DNA from: Leptospira kmetyi serovar Malaysia str. Bejo-Iso9
GTDB lineage: Bacteria; Spirochaetota; Leptospiria; Leptospirales; Leptospiraceae
Assembly (NCBI RefSeq): GCF_000243735.2
Contig: NZ_AHMP02000003.1
Coordinates: 3,554,001 to 3,618,000, forward strand
DNA: 64,000 bases
Direction of reading: 5' to 3'
Position numbers and translations under genes: made by a program. Below the pieces are notes generated by a model. That model saw nothing but the letters and a program-made list of their open reading frames with translations, did no database searches and was not told where the DNA came from. Position 1 is the first letter of the stretch, and every line of letters begins with the position of its first letter. Positions 1-9,662 of this stretch are shown here, one piece after another.

Positions 1-1973
1 TGTATTTTCAGAAAATGACTTTGAACACGATGTCTCTCGGAGGACTTGCGGTCGGAGTCGGTATGATGGTGGATTCTTCCATCGTAGTTTTGGAATCGAT
101 CTTCGCGTTTAAGAAAAAATATCCGAACGATTCCTTTAAGAGTTCTATGGAAGGAACCAAAGACGTGGTAGGTTCGTTGTTTTCCTCAACGTTGACGAGT
201 ATCGTGGTATTTCTTCCGATTCTTTTTATCGAAGGGATCGCCGCTTCCGTTTTTAAGGAGTTTGCTCTTTCGATCACGTATTCTTTGATTTCGTCCTTTT
301 TCGTTTCCGTAAGTTTTATTCCCGTTTTATGCACCTTACCTTTCTTTTCCAAAGAACAAACAGGCGGCGGACGTCTCGCATTCTTTTGGGCGTTCCGAGA
401 GAAGTCGCTTAACATATTAGAAGAATTGTATGTATTTTCCGTAAAGTTCGTCATCTCCAATCGAAGAAAGGTCACTCTTTCCGTTTTGGGTTTGATACCA
501 TTGACTATTCTTTTGTTTAAACTTCTTCCTGTGGAGTTGATGCCTCAGGTCGAAAAGGCGGAGATGTCCGCAAAGATCGTTCTTCCCGCGGGCTCTTCTC
601 TGGAAAGAACGACCGAAATTTCCAAACGGGTCGTCGATATTCTAAATCAATCGGGACTGGTCGCGCGAACCTTCTTAAAGGTCGGCTACGAAGAAAAGGA
701 TCTCATCATCAATCCGAAAGGCGACTTCGGATTAAACAGATCGGAACTTTTTATAGGACTTACCTCTTACGACGTCGGAGAGGATCTGATCGAAAAGTCG
801 GAAACATCTTTGAGCAATCTGGAAAACGAAACGGGCGCTCAGGTTCTATTCTTACCCGCAAAGGATTTGTTATCCGACATTCTTCCCGAATCGGGAGAAG
901 GACTTACGCTCGAAGTTTCCGGTCAAGATCTTGCACTACTCAAGGAAGTCTGCGAAGAGATTCGAAAAGAGTTGAGCGGTTTACCGAATTTCACGGAAGC
1001 GACTTCCTCCTTTTCCGAAGAAACTCCGGAGCTTCGCGTTTTGATCGATCGGGATAAGATGGCCGGTTTCGGTTTATCGGTCGAGAACGTCGCAAAAACT
1101 TTGAGAGCGGTGATCAAGGGAGAACAAGCGACTCGATTTAGAAGGAACGACGACGAGATTCCCGTTTTGGTAAGACATCGTTTGAGCGATCGAACGGGAA
1201 CGGAATCTCTTTCCGATACGTTGTTTAAAATTCAATCGGGAGCTTTTATACGTCTGCGCGATTTTTCGAATATCGTATCGGGTTCTTCGAATAGAAAAAT
1301 TCTTCGTTACGACGGAAGAAGAGTCGGTATCATCAAGGCTCAGTTCTCGGATATCAAATACAGCGAAGCGGCGTCTCTTGCGGAACCGGTGATTCAAAAA
1401 TATTCGGATCGGAAAGATATTTCCATTCTTCCCGGTGAAACGCAAAAGATGATGGAGAAGTCCATAGACTCTCTAACGTTCGCGATCGCACTTTCGATTC
1501 TTTTGGTTTATATGGTCTTGGCTTCGAACATGGAGAACGTCGGTCTTCCGTTCGTGATTCTTTTTTCGATCTTCGTTTCCGGAGTAGGAGTCGCCATGGG
1601 TTTGATCGTTACCGGTAAAACGTTGAACATCATTTCCGTTATGGGAATGATTCTTCTCGCCGGAGTTGTTGTGAATAATGCGATCATTCTCATCGAGTTC
1701 TATCAGTTGCACGCGGCTGATTTTCGCACAACGGAAGAATTGGTGATCGCGGGCGGACGCAGAAGATTGAATCCGATTTTGAGTACGACCGCGACTACGA
1801 TCCTCGGACTTCTGCCGTTGCTCATCACGTTCGGTCCGCCTTCTCCGCAAGGACCGATGGCCGCTTCGGTCATGGGAGGTTTGATCGTATCCACAGTGTT
1901 GACACTCGTTTTTATTCCGATGGCATACGTGACTTACGTGGAACAGATCTCCAAGTTGACTCGTAAAAAATGA
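1..1973 (+). CDS. RND-family efflux transporter, C-terminal ~650 residues (5' end outside window)
   Basis: The frame is open from the first base of the window, so the start lies upstream. The visible part begins in the transmembrane block with the RND signature of TM4 (GGLAVGVGMMVDSSIVVLE, carrying the paired-Asp position as VDSS), continues through a periplasmic porter and docking region (about residues 170-480), and ends with the second hydrophobic block of TM8-TM12 (ALSILLVYMVLAS, then a GMILLAGVVVNNAIILIE segment). This is the pump subunit of a tripartite proton-driven efflux complex in the inner membrane. Its stop overlaps the ATG of the next RND gene (ATGA), so the two pumps are translationally coupled. 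The substrate cannot be read from the sequence. Confidence 0.93.
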   Translation, partial: YFQKMTLNTMSLGGLAVGVGMMVDSSIVVLESIFAFKKKYPNDSFKSSMEGTKDVVGSLFSSTLTSIVVFLPILFIEGIAASVFKEFALSITYSLISSFFVSVSFIPVLCTLPFFSKEQTGGGRLAFFWAFREKSLNILEELYVFSVKFVISNRRKVTLSVLGLIPLTILLFKLLPVELMPQVEKAEMSAKIVLPAGSSLERTTEISKRVVDILNQSGLVARTFLKVGYEEKDLIINPKGDFGLNRSELFIGLTSYDVGEDLIEKSETSLSNLENETGAQVLFLPAKDLLSDILPESGEGLTLEVSGQDLALLKEVCEEIRKELSGLPNFTEATSSFSEETPELRVLIDRDKMAGFGLSVENVAKTLRAVIKGEQATRFRRNDDEIPVLVRHRLSDRTGTESLSDTLFKIQSGAFIRLRDFSNIVSGSSNRKILRYDGRRVGIIKAQFSDIKYSEAASLAEPVIQKYSDRKDISILPGETQKMMEKSIDSLTFAIALSILLVYMVLASNMENVGLPFVILFSIFVSGVGVAMGLIVTGKTLNIISVMGMILLAGVVVNNAIILIEFYQLHAADFRTTEELVIAGGRRRLNPILSTTATTILGLLPLLITFGPPSPQGPMAASVMGGLIVSTVLTLVFIPMAYVTYVEQISKLTRKK

Positions 1974-4900
1974 ATTCCCTTCTTTCCTTTTTTCTTCGAA
2001 GAAGAATCACAACGTTCATGTTGTTCTTCGGATTATTTCTCTGGGGAATGATCTCGGTTCGTCTTCTTCCCGTGTCGTTGATGCCGACGACTGAATCTCC
2101 CGCGCTGACGATCGTAACGAAATATCCGGGCGTCGCTCCTTCCCGTATCGAAGAAATTCTGACGAAGCCGATCGAAGAACAGATCGTCGGAGTCGGCGGT
2201 ATCGAATCGATCTATTCCACTTCGGAAGAAGGAGAATCCAGAGTCAACGTCGTTTTTTCAGAAGTGAGGGATCTCACGTTAAAGGCGGTGGAATTAAAAT
2301 CGAAGATCGATCTGATCCGCGATACGTTCCCGAGAGAAGTCGAAGAACCCGCTGTGATTCGTTACGATCCGAGCGATCGTCCCATCTTTATCGTTAAACT
2401 CGAATCTTCCAGTTATTCGTTGAAGGATCTCAGAGAAATCGCCGAGAACAAAATCAAAAAACGTCTCGAACGCGTCGATGGAGTCAGCGAGATCCGAGTC
2501 GGCGGCGGAAGATATAGGGAAATCACAGTAGAAGTAAATCGTGATATTCTAAATCACTTGGGGATTCCTCTTTCCGAAGTGATGGAAAGAATCAGAACCG
2601 CAAACGTGGATCTTCCCGCGGGAAGAATTCAATCCGGAGAACATTGGATCAACGTCCGTGTGCTCGGAAAATTCTCGGCCATGAAGATCATGGAAGAGAT
2701 CACAGTTCGTTCTCCCGCTCAGGACAAACTCATCAAACTCAAGGACATCGCGAACGTTTACGACGGTCATCGGGATCGCGAAGATATTTCAAGGGAGAAT
2801 GGAAACGAAAACGTAACCATTTACGTTCAAAAGGCGGGGGAAGCGAATACACTTTCCGTTTGTGAAGGTTTGCGCGAAGAGCTTTCGCAGATTTCTTTTC
2901 CGTACGTTAAAACGGAAGTCACATACGATCAATCCGAGTTCATCAAAATTTCCATCGATCGTGTTTCGAGTTCGGCGGCGACGGGCGGATTGATTGCAAT
3001 TTTGGTAATGTTCTTATTTTTAAGAAACTTCAGAGCGACTCTGATCGTGGGCGCTTCGATTCCGCTATCGATCGTAATCACGTTCGCGGTGATGTTCTTA
3101 ACCAAAACGGGAATCAACGTAATGACCTTGGCGGGACTCGCTTTGGGCGCGGGTTTGCTGATCGATAACTCGGTTGTGGTTTTGGATCGTATCTTTTTTC
3201 TTAGACAACAAGCCGATGCAAAGGCGGAAGCCCTTGCGAAGTTGAAAGGCGAGGTTTCGAGCGAACCCAAAGAAAAGAAAAAAAAGAAATCCAAAAAAGA
3301 AGAATCGAACACGAAGGATTCGGAGTCTCCGAAGCAAGAACCGATCGTTGATCCGGTCGATCAATCCGTGTTGGGTTTATACAAGGAACTCGCGGCGTCC
3401 ACGTTAACCAACATCGCCGTATTCTTTCCTTTTTTTATCGGTTCCAAAGAATTGAAACAACTCTACGGAGGAATGTCCTATACGGTGAGTTTCTCCATTC
3501 TGATTTCCTTATGTGTTTCCCTTTTCTTTTTGCCTCAGCTCGCGAAAATATTCCTATCCAAATCCGAAAACTTTAAACCGTTTCGTTTCGATTCTTCTTA
3601 CGTTTTGGGCATTCCTTGGATCGGAAAACGTCTGAATTTTTTGGTAATCATCGGAAGTAGAATCGGAGATTTTTATACTCGCTATTTTTCTAATAAATTC
3701 AATCTGCATAGACTGAGAAAATTCTATCTCGCGTTTTTAAGCGGATTGTTGCGGAAGCCTCAACTCGCTTATCTTTCTTTAATCGGGTTGATCGTTGCAG
3801 GAAGCGCGATCACTCCTTTTTTAAAACAGGAATACGTCGATCCCGTCGATGCCGGAGAAATCCGTGCCAGCGTGGAATTGGAAACGGGAACCCATTTGGA
3901 AGCGACGAGCGATCGGGTAAAACGAATCGAAGATCTGATCAAGACGGTTCCCGACGTGGAAAAGATCAATTCTAAGATCGAAAAATGGCACGCCGACTTA
4001 TACATCAAATTGAAACCTCCGGATAAAAGATCCAAAAGTTCGGACGAGTTGATCGCGAGTTTCAAGGGATTGACGGAACCGCTCAAGGACGTTTTCGTTT
4101 ATTACGTTGAAAACGGATCGATGGACAGCGGAAGAGAATTGGATATAGAATTTATCGGAGACGATCCTTCGAAGTTGAAGGACATCGCAAGAGAAGCCGC
4201 GGGAAAAATAAAGTCGATCACTGGAATTCAGGAAACGGTCTTACGTTTCCGAGACGGTAAACAGGAATTTCGTTTAAACGTGTTTCAAGATAAGATGGCG
4301 CTTACGGGTTTGAGTTCGCAGGAAGTGGGAAACTACGTGCGAACCGCGATCCAAGGATCCATTCCCACTAAGTTTATAGAAGAATCGAAAGAGATCGATA
4401 TACGAGTCCGTTTTCGGGAAGTGGATCGAATCGACATCAATCAAGTGGCCGCATATAAGATTCCCGGAGCCAAAACTTCCATATCGATCGCCGAACTTTC
4501 CGTCCCCGAAGAAAAGGAAGGAGAAACGAAAATCTATCGAAAAAATAAACGAAGAATGGTGACGATCACCGCGAAACTCGGAAGTTTGGATCTCGGTTCC
4601 GCGGTTGTAAAGATCGGAGAGGTGTTGAAGGAAATTCAGATGCCCGATAACTATTATTTCGAGTTCGGAAGCTCCTATAAGAAGTTGGAAAAGAATAAGA
4701 AAGAAATGGGTTTTATGATCTTTCTTGCGATCTTTTTGATCTATTGTATCCTCGCTTCGCTTTTCGAATCGTTGAAGATTCCTTGGATTCTTTTGGTTTC
4801 GGTTCCTCTCGGCGTGTTTGCGGATCTTATTCTTTTGTTCGTTTTTAGAATGTCGCTTAACATTTCGGTTTATATTGGATTTATTCTTCTCGCGGGAATC

Positions 4901-5290
4901 GCTATCAACAACTCGATCATGCTCGTGGATCAGACGATTCATATTCTTCACGAAAGTAAGGCGGTTGATAGAAACTTCGCTTTGATTCGAGCCACGTTGA
5001 AGTCGGCTTCGGAACGATTGAGGCCGATTCTTATGACGACTCTTACGACGGTCACCGCCTTGGTTCCGACGATGTTGGATTTTGGAGAGGGAAGTCAGTT
5101 GTGGAGACCTCTCGCGATCACCGTTTTTTCGGGACTCAGCATCTCCACCGTCTTAACGTTGTTATTCGTTCCCGTGTTGTTTTTCGCGTCCGAAAGAAAG
5201 GGAAACGGAAACAAAAGAAATTGGATCCGAATGATAAAGGAAAAATTTAAGAAGCCTCAGGAATTCAAATCCCTACCTTTGAACGACTGA
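1970..5290 (+). CDS. RND-family efflux transporter, second pump subunit
   Basis: Full-length RND protein of 1106 residues with the usual two-fold layout: TM1 near residues 12-30, a large periplasmic loop, a TM2-TM6 block around 335-520, a second porter loop, and a C-terminal TM block around 905-1075. The TM4 motif AGLALGAGLLIDNSVVVLD and the pseudo-repeat AGIAINNSIMLVD are visible. A Lys/Glu-rich insert of about 60 residues (roughly 425-480, with a run of seven lysines) sits in the cytosolic loop after TM4, where RND pumps normally have little. The gene overlaps the preceding RND gene by 4 bp, suggesting a paired or hetero-oligomeric pump of MdtBC type. It ends 2 bp from the convergent adaptor gene. 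Confidence 0.95.
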   Translation: MNSLLSFFLRRRITTFMLFFGLFLWGMISVRLLPVSLMPTTESPALTIVTKYPGVAPSRIEEILTKPIEEQIVGVGGIESIYSTSEEGESRVNVVFSEVRDLTLKAVELKSKIDLIRDTFPREVEEPAVIRYDPSDRPIFIVKLESSSYSLKDLREIAENKIKKRLERVDGVSEIRVGGGRYREITVEVNRDILNHLGIPLSEVMERIRTANVDLPAGRIQSGEHWINVRVLGKFSAMKIMEEITVRSPAQDKLIKLKDIANVYDGHRDREDISRENGNENVTIYVQKAGEANTLSVCEGLREELSQISFPYVKTEVTYDQSEFIKISIDRVSSSAATGGLIAILVMFLFLRNFRATLIVGASIPLSIVITFAVMFLTKTGINVMTLAGLALGAGLLIDNSVVVLDRIFFLRQQADAKAEALAKLKGEVSSEPKEKKKKKSKKEESNTKDSESPKQEPIVDPVDQSVLGLYKELAASTLTNIAVFFPFFIGSKELKQLYGGMSYTVSFSILISLCVSLFFLPQLAKIFLSKSENFKPFRFDSSYVLGIPWIGKRLNFLVIIGSRIGDFYTRYFSNKFNLHRLRKFYLAFLSGLLRKPQLAYLSLIGLIVAGSAITPFLKQEYVDPVDAGEIRASVELETGTHLEATSDRVKRIEDLIKTVPDVEKINSKIEKWHADLYIKLKPPDKRSKSSDELIASFKGLTEPLKDVFVYYVENGSMDSGRELDIEFIGDDPSKLKDIAREAAGKIKSITGIQETVLRFRDGKQEFRLNVFQDKMALTGLSSQEVGNYVRTAIQGSIPTKFIEESKEIDIRVRFREVDRIDINQVAAYKIPGAKTSISIAELSVPEEKEGETKIYRKNKRRMVTITAKLGSLDLGSAVVKIGEVLKEIQMPDNYYFEFGSSYKKLEKNKKEMGFMIFLAIFLIYCILASLFESLKIPWILLVSVPLGVFADLILLFVFRMSLNISVYIGFILLAGIAINNSIMLVDQTIHILHESKAVDRNFALIRATLKSASERLRPILMTTLTTVTALVPTMLDFGEGSQLWRPLAITVFSGLSISTVLTLLFVPVLFFASERKGNGNKRNWIRMIKEKFKKPQEFKSLPLND

Positions 5291-5292
5291 TT

Positions 5293-6672
5293 TTATTTCG
5301 GAGTCGTTTCCTTTTTTAAGATCGGTTCGGGAGCTTTTTCACCTTCCTTCAAACCGGCTACGTTTCCGATCGCGACAAGTTCTCCTTCGTTTAAATCTCC
5401 GGTGATTCTCGAATTTTCTCCGCTCACACTTTCAATCTTAACCGGTTTTTTAAAGAGAAGATTGTTCTTCGATACGAAAATAAAACCCTCGTTCTTTTCC
5501 TTTCCGGGAAGAATACTCTTTGCGGGAATAAAGAATGCGGGCTCCGGATTCAAGTCCTTGATTTCCGCTCTTGCGAACATTCCCGGTCGAAGCAATTCTT
5601 CGTTGTTTTTATAAATTACCTTCACTTCCGCGGTTCTACTTTGCGGATCGATGATCGGGCTGATGATCAAAATCTTTCCGATTAATTTTTTCTTCGGCAA
5701 TGCGTCGACGACGAACTCGACTTCTTGATCCGGTTTGATTCGATTGAGATCCGATTCGTTTACCGCAAACTTTAATAAGAATTCGGAATCGTCCACTACC
5801 ACGTAAATCGCCTGACCTTCCTTAACCGCTTCGCCGGGGAAGATGGATCTTACCGCCACGATTCCCTTTAAAGGAGAAAGAATGGTGGATTCTCGGATCA
5901 AAAGATTTGTCGAATCGATACTCGCTTGAATACTTTTTAAATTTGCGATCGCGATATCCAGTTCGGATTTTTCTACGATCGTATTCAGATCGACGAGCGC
6001 TTCGTGCAGTTTGACTTTATCGGTGGGAACCTTAAAGCCCGCGCGTTTCAAATCCTCCGGACGATAACCGACTTGCAACGTGTCCAAATTCTTCTGCGCT
6101 TTGAAATAGTTCGTTTGAGCGGATACGATTCCGGTTTCGATTCCTTTCAATTCGGTTTCGGAAACGGCTCCGATTTTAAAAAGCTCCTTTTTGTTTTCAT
6201 ACGTCCTGTTGAGGTTATCGTATGTCGCTTTAGAATCTTTTAAATCCGCTCTCGCTTTTTCTATATTCGCTAATTCCCGCTCCACTCTTTGTTTGGATTG
6301 GATGTATTTCGCTCTTGTAAGTTCGATTTGTTTGTTCTGCACTTCCAAAGACGCAACGTCTTTTTTGAGTTGGATCTCCAAGTTTAAGGTTTCGACTTTC
6401 GCCAGAGGTTGTCCTTTGGCGACTCTGTTTCCTTCTTCCTTGTAAACCTTTTCGATTCTTCCCAGAACCTTGGACGTGATTTCGGCCTTGTTGTAATGCG
6501 AAACGCTTCCGAGAACGCTGATGACGGATTGTTGTTTTGTAAGCGTCAACGGGATCATTTCATACGGAGGTTTGTTGTCGTTTTTGTTTTCGTCCTTTTT
6601 CTTTTTGCCGCAGGAAACGAAAGCCAAAGTTGCAAGTATGAAAAGTCCGATTAAGAATTTATTTTTATTCAT
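5293..6672 (-). CDS. Periplasmic adaptor (membrane fusion) lipoprotein of RND efflux system
   Basis: Protein of 459 residues with a lipoprotein signal (hydrophobic stretch 5-19, lipobox FVSC, Cys21) followed by a Lys-rich linker. The order of elements is typical of HlyD/AcrA adaptors: a first lipoyl half (LGRIEKVYKEEGNRVAKGQPL), a long alpha-helical hairpin (about 95-250, rich in Glu, Lys and Gln), a second lipoyl half (SPLKGIVAVRSIFPGEAVKEG), then beta-barrel and membrane-proximal domains. Its ATG directly follows the TolC-like stop with no spacer, so the two are one operon. It bridges the RND pumps encoded on the facing strand to the outer-membrane channel. Confidence 0.93.
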   Translation of the reverse strand: MNKNKFLIGLFILATLAFVSCGKKKKDENKNDNKPPYEMIPLTLTKQQSVISVLGSVSHYNKAEITSKVLGRIEKVYKEEGNRVAKGQPLAKVETLNLEIQLKKDVASLEVQNKQIELTRAKYIQSKQRVERELANIEKARADLKDSKATYDNLNRTYENKKELFKIGAVSETELKGIETGIVSAQTNYFKAQKNLDTLQVGYRPEDLKRAGFKVPTDKVKLHEALVDLNTIVEKSELDIAIANLKSIQASIDSTNLLIRESTILSPLKGIVAVRSIFPGEAVKEGQAIYVVVDDSEFLLKFAVNESDLNRIKPDQEVEFVVDALPKKKLIGKILIISPIIDPQSRTAEVKVIYKNNEELLRPGMFARAEIKDLNPEPAFFIPAKSILPGKEKNEGFIFVSKNNLLFKKPVKIESVSGENSRITGDLNEGELVAIGNVAGLKEGEKAPEPILKKETTPK

Positions 6673-8100
6673 TTAATTTTTTCCGGTTTTGATTAGTTCC
6701 AAGGAGTCGAGACTGGCTCCGATCGCCATTTCCAATTGGGAAACCGCGGTTAAATACTGAACTCTGGACGAAATCATCGTGTTGATCGCTTCCAAGTAAA
6801 AAATTTCCGTTTCGGCGAGATCGGTTCTTCTCGCGTCGCCTAAGCTCACTTGTTTTTCCTTGATGAGAAGTCTTTTTTCGAAAACTTTCGCGTTTTCGTC
6901 GGCGAGTTTCAGGGATTCCCAAGTTAGTTTATAATTTTGTAATGCTTTGGAGACTTCGATGCGGATGATATCGTCGAGTTGTCTTCTCGTGATCTGAGCC
7001 TGTTCGGCGGCGATTCCCGTCTGCGCGATCTTTCTCTTATACTGCATGTTGTCCATGATTCCGACAGTCGTTGTGGAAGTAAGGGAACGGTTCGCGTCTT
7101 CGTTTCTGGAGATGAAATTCGAAGTGTCCTGAATCGAGTTCGGACCTAAGGCCATACTGAATTTGAAATTGAATCCGTATTCCCTTTGTTTCGGATCGTA
7201 ACGGTCTCCGGAAGAAGCGTAGAAACCTCCCACGGATACGGTGGGAATATAGAATGATTTTGCGATTTCGTATTCCGAAGTCGTTTGGATTTCGGCGGCT
7301 CTGGTTCTTGCGAATTCGATTCTCGATTGAAACGCAAGGCCTACCAAGTTTTCGAGCGACAGTTCCTTGTATGCGAATTTGATTCCGTGAAGAATGTCCG
7401 CGCTCAACGCGAGTTTCGTCGAACTCGGTAAACGCAAAAGAATTTTAAACTCTTCGATTCCGGATTGATACGCGGTTTCGGTTCTTTTGTTTTGAAGAAT
7501 GATTTCGTTCAATCTGTTTTCGATCTGTAAGAGTTGAACCTCGGTCGTTTCTCCCAGTTTTAATTCTCTTTGAGAAAAACGAAGCTGATCCTTTTGTCTT
7601 TGAATGGATCTTGCTTGAATCTCGAGTTGCGCTTTATTGCTGAGAAGCGCGTAATAGGCGTTTCTTACCTTGAGTTTGAGGTTGTTGATCGAAATCAAAA
7701 AGTCGAATTTGGAAAGATTCAAATCGTTCAACGCGGCTTGTAGAGCGAGAGATCTTCTTCCGCCGTCGAAGATCACCTGATCGACGTTCAACGCGATCCT
7801 TTGCGATCTGCTGTCCGATTCGTTTTCGACGACGTTCGTGTTTCTAAACCAGGAAACCGAAGCGGTTGGAAAGTAGGTTCTCCAACTTTCCTTTACGATT
7901 AAACTTTTGATCATCTGTTGGCTTCCCAAAAGACGAACATCGGGGCTGTTTTCCACGGCGATATCTTCCGATTTTCTCAAATCGAGAATGAGATTTTCGC
8001 CTGCGGTTCCGTTCAACGGTTTTCCGAAAGAATACAGGAACAACATGGATCCCACTGTTAGGAACGATATTTTCGGGAAAGAAAACTTCTCGAATTTCAT
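6673..8100 (-). CDS. TolC-like outer-membrane efflux protein
   Basis: Protein of 475 residues with an N-terminal signal sequence (hydrophobic residues about 10-28, PKISFLTVGSMLFLYSFG) and two long helical repeats typical of the outer-membrane efflux protein family. Features are LDLRKSEDIAVENSPDVRLL near the start of the mature protein, the LKVRNAYYALLSNKAQLE helix and the C-terminal counterpart EVSKALQNYKLTWESL. It forms the trimeric outer-membrane duct used by the adaptor encoded immediately downstream, whose ATG abuts this stop codon. The operon (channel, then adaptor) converges on the two RND pump genes, so the four genes probably make one tripartite system from two transcripts. Confidence 0.92.
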   Translation of the reverse strand: MKFEKFSFPKISFLTVGSMLFLYSFGKPLNGTAGENLILDLRKSEDIAVENSPDVRLLGSQQMIKSLIVKESWRTYFPTASVSWFRNTNVVENESDSRSQRIALNVDQVIFDGGRRSLALQAALNDLNLSKFDFLISINNLKLKVRNAYYALLSNKAQLEIQARSIQRQKDQLRFSQRELKLGETTEVQLLQIENRLNEIILQNKRTETAYQSGIEEFKILLRLPSSTKLALSADILHGIKFAYKELSLENLVGLAFQSRIEFARTRAAEIQTTSEYEIAKSFYIPTVSVGGFYASSGDRYDPKQREYGFNFKFSMALGPNSIQDTSNFISRNEDANRSLTSTTTVGIMDNMQYKRKIAQTGIAAEQAQITRRQLDDIIRIEVSKALQNYKLTWESLKLADENAKVFEKRLLIKEKQVSLGDARRTDLAETEIFYLEAINTMISSRVQYLTAVSQLEMAIGASLDSLELIKTGKN

Positions 8101-8131
8101 TTTGAAACTATAATATTGAAAAATTCTTAAG

Positions 8132-8848
8132 TTATTCCCAAAACTTCCAGTTGAAGGATGAGGAGCGGGTTTCTCGATTGAGAATGGATCTGATTCTTTC
8201 CGAAGTCATTTCTGCGAGTAGTGCGTTGTTGTCGAAGATTTCCATCGTTACGCCGGAACTCAGTTTGATCTGGGCTATCATCGCTCCGGAAGTGTTGTAG
8301 ATTCTCACGAAAATTCCGGTGGTAACGTTCTCGTCCAAAATGTTGCCCGTTTTCTTTTCGTATATATAACCGTCGATGTACACGTTGCAGTTGGAAACGT
8401 TACACGCTTTTTGAATGTTTTCTTTCGACGGTTCCATCGGCTTTTCTCCGGATTCGGTCACAAGTCCGGAACCGCCGGTGGAAAGATTTCCGTAACCGAG
8501 TAAACTCGTACTACTTTGAGGAGGACTTCCCGTTACGGGAGAATTTTCGGACGGATTCGTTTTCGGCGGATCGGGTTGAATTTCCTGAATGGAAACATCC
8601 AGACCTTCTTTGGTTAAAAAGAATCTTAGGCTGTTCGTAAAATTCTCCGCTGAAAATCCTCCGAAGTTGGAAGGTTTTGCGGTGAATCGATTGATGCTGA
8701 CCTTTTTGATCGTTCCGATTTTTTCGGTTGGGCTTCGAACATCCTCAACGTTTGAAATCCAATGAACCTTGGTTCTTTGAATGATCGCGCAGTTGAAGAG
8801 TAAGAAAGGAAGAAGAATCAGCGTTAGAAAAGGTTTATTTGATGTCAT
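8132..8848 (-). CDS. Hypothetical lipoprotein
   Basis: A 238-residue protein with a lipoprotein signal: residues 7-19 are hydrophobic and the lipobox is LFNC (Cys20). The mature part opens with VHWISNVEDVRSPTEKIGTIKKVSINRF, then a disordered Ser/Pro/Gly-rich middle (about 95-135), then a segment with two cysteines (KACNVSNCNVYIDGYIYEKKTG) that looks like a conserved beta-rich domain ending near residue 220. It lies 31 bp upstream of the TolC gene on the same strand, so it may be first in the efflux operon. I do not recognise the family. It may be a Leptospira envelope lipoprotein involved in assembly or regulation of envelope proteins, but that is only inference from context. Confidence 0.75.
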   Translation of the reverse strand: MTSNKPFLTLILLPFLLFNCAIIQRTKVHWISNVEDVRSPTEKIGTIKKVSINRFTAKPSNFGGFSAENFTNSLRFFLTKEGLDVSIQEIQPDPPKTNPSENSPVTGSPPQSSTSLLGYGNLSTGGSGLVTESGEKPMEPSKENIQKACNVSNCNVYIDGYIYEKKTGNILDENVTTGIFVRIYNTSGAMIAQIKLSSGVTMEIFDNNALLAEMTSERIRSILNRETRSSSFNWKFWE

Positions 8849-8987
8849 TCGTCAACTGCCGTCTCGTTTTGTACTACTATCATTCATTTCGGATTAATTT
8901 TGAAATTCTACATTATAAAAATTTCAGTTTTGCCGAATTATATGGTATTATTATATTAGAATTTGAGATATTGTTTATAGAATTAGA

Positions 8988-9398
8988 ATGAAGTTCCTTT
9001 TTGCAGTTTTTATTTCTTTAGTTTTCGTTTTGATTACTTCTTGTCAGTTTAAGAACGACAAGGATGAGAATCAGGATTTGCTTCGAAGGCTCGTAGTCGG
9101 TAGCAGCACTCCTTCTTCGGCCAACAAACCTCCCGGCGATTCTCAATATTTTAGAATCGGCGGAAGTATTACCGGCTTAACGACGGGAGCTAACTTGACT
9201 TTGGCGGTGAACGGAACCGATCAAACGATCTTTAATACGGGTGGTCCGTTTCTATTTCCGTTTCCTTACCCGGATCACACGAGTTATGTGATTACGGTTC
9301 TATCTTCTCCTCCCGGTTTGACATGTACCGTGATTGCAAACGCGAATGGTGCGATTTCCGGCGCCAATGCTACGAATGCGATCGTGAGTTGTTCTTAA
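8988..9398 (+). CDS. Small lipoprotein with one Leptospira-type beta domain
   Basis: A 136-residue protein with a lipobox (ITSC, Cys19) preceded by a strongly hydrophobic core. After a charged linker comes one domain of about 80 residues with the pattern IGGSITGLTTGANLTLAVNG, then a hydrophobic FLFPFPYPDHTSYVITV strand and a C-terminal GLTCTVIANANGAISGANATNAIVSCS with two Cys. This arrangement (GG-x-V-x-GL, then YxVTV, then a final V-x-CS) recurs in leptospiral lipoproteins, which often carry several copies; here there is one. It is divergent from the 8848 lipoprotein across an AT-rich 140-bp gap that probably holds both promoters. Surface exposure is likely but not shown. Confidence 0.8.
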   Translation: MKFLFAVFISLVFVLITSCQFKNDKDENQDLLRRLVVGSSTPSSANKPPGDSQYFRIGGSITGLTTGANLTLAVNGTDQTIFNTGGPFLFPFPYPDHTSYVITVLSSPPGLTCTVIANANGAISGANATNAIVSCS

Positions 9399-9470
9399 TT
9401 TTCTAAGAAAGGTTGTTGTAGATCGATTTTTGTCGAGAAGGTCTGTGAACTGAGGAATAGGGCTTCCTTT

Positions 9471-9565
9471 GTGGTAGTTCCTACATTTCCCCTTGAATCA
9501 CACCGAAATTCCCAAGGCGTCCTTTGAGATTTGATCGATTTGTAAGAGTTCCCACATTTCATTCT
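9471..9565. repeat. Two degenerate copies of the AGTTCCYACATTTC intergenic repeat
   Basis: The segment carries GTGGTAGTTCCTACATTTCC at 9471-9490 and AGAGTTCCCACATTTC around 9545-9560. Near-identical words occur around 43.9-44.1 kb, including the shared CCTTTGTGGTA that precedes the first copy here. They are short dispersed repeats in a 264-bp gap without a gene. Confidence 0.6.
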
Positions 9566-9662
9566 CAGCAGATTCTTCCTCCATTTTCCGGAATTCCTCC
9601 TTTCATTCTCCCCAAATCTATATTATGTCACATAACTAAAAGGACCAAGCAAAGGGCGAAAA

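Noticed and set aside
4274..4951. Long leftward ORF (225 residues) opposite the second RND gene
   Set aside because: It is antisense to conserved RND coding sequence, rich in His, Arg and Lys, and has no ribosome-binding site. It is a shadow of the codon bias on the other strand.
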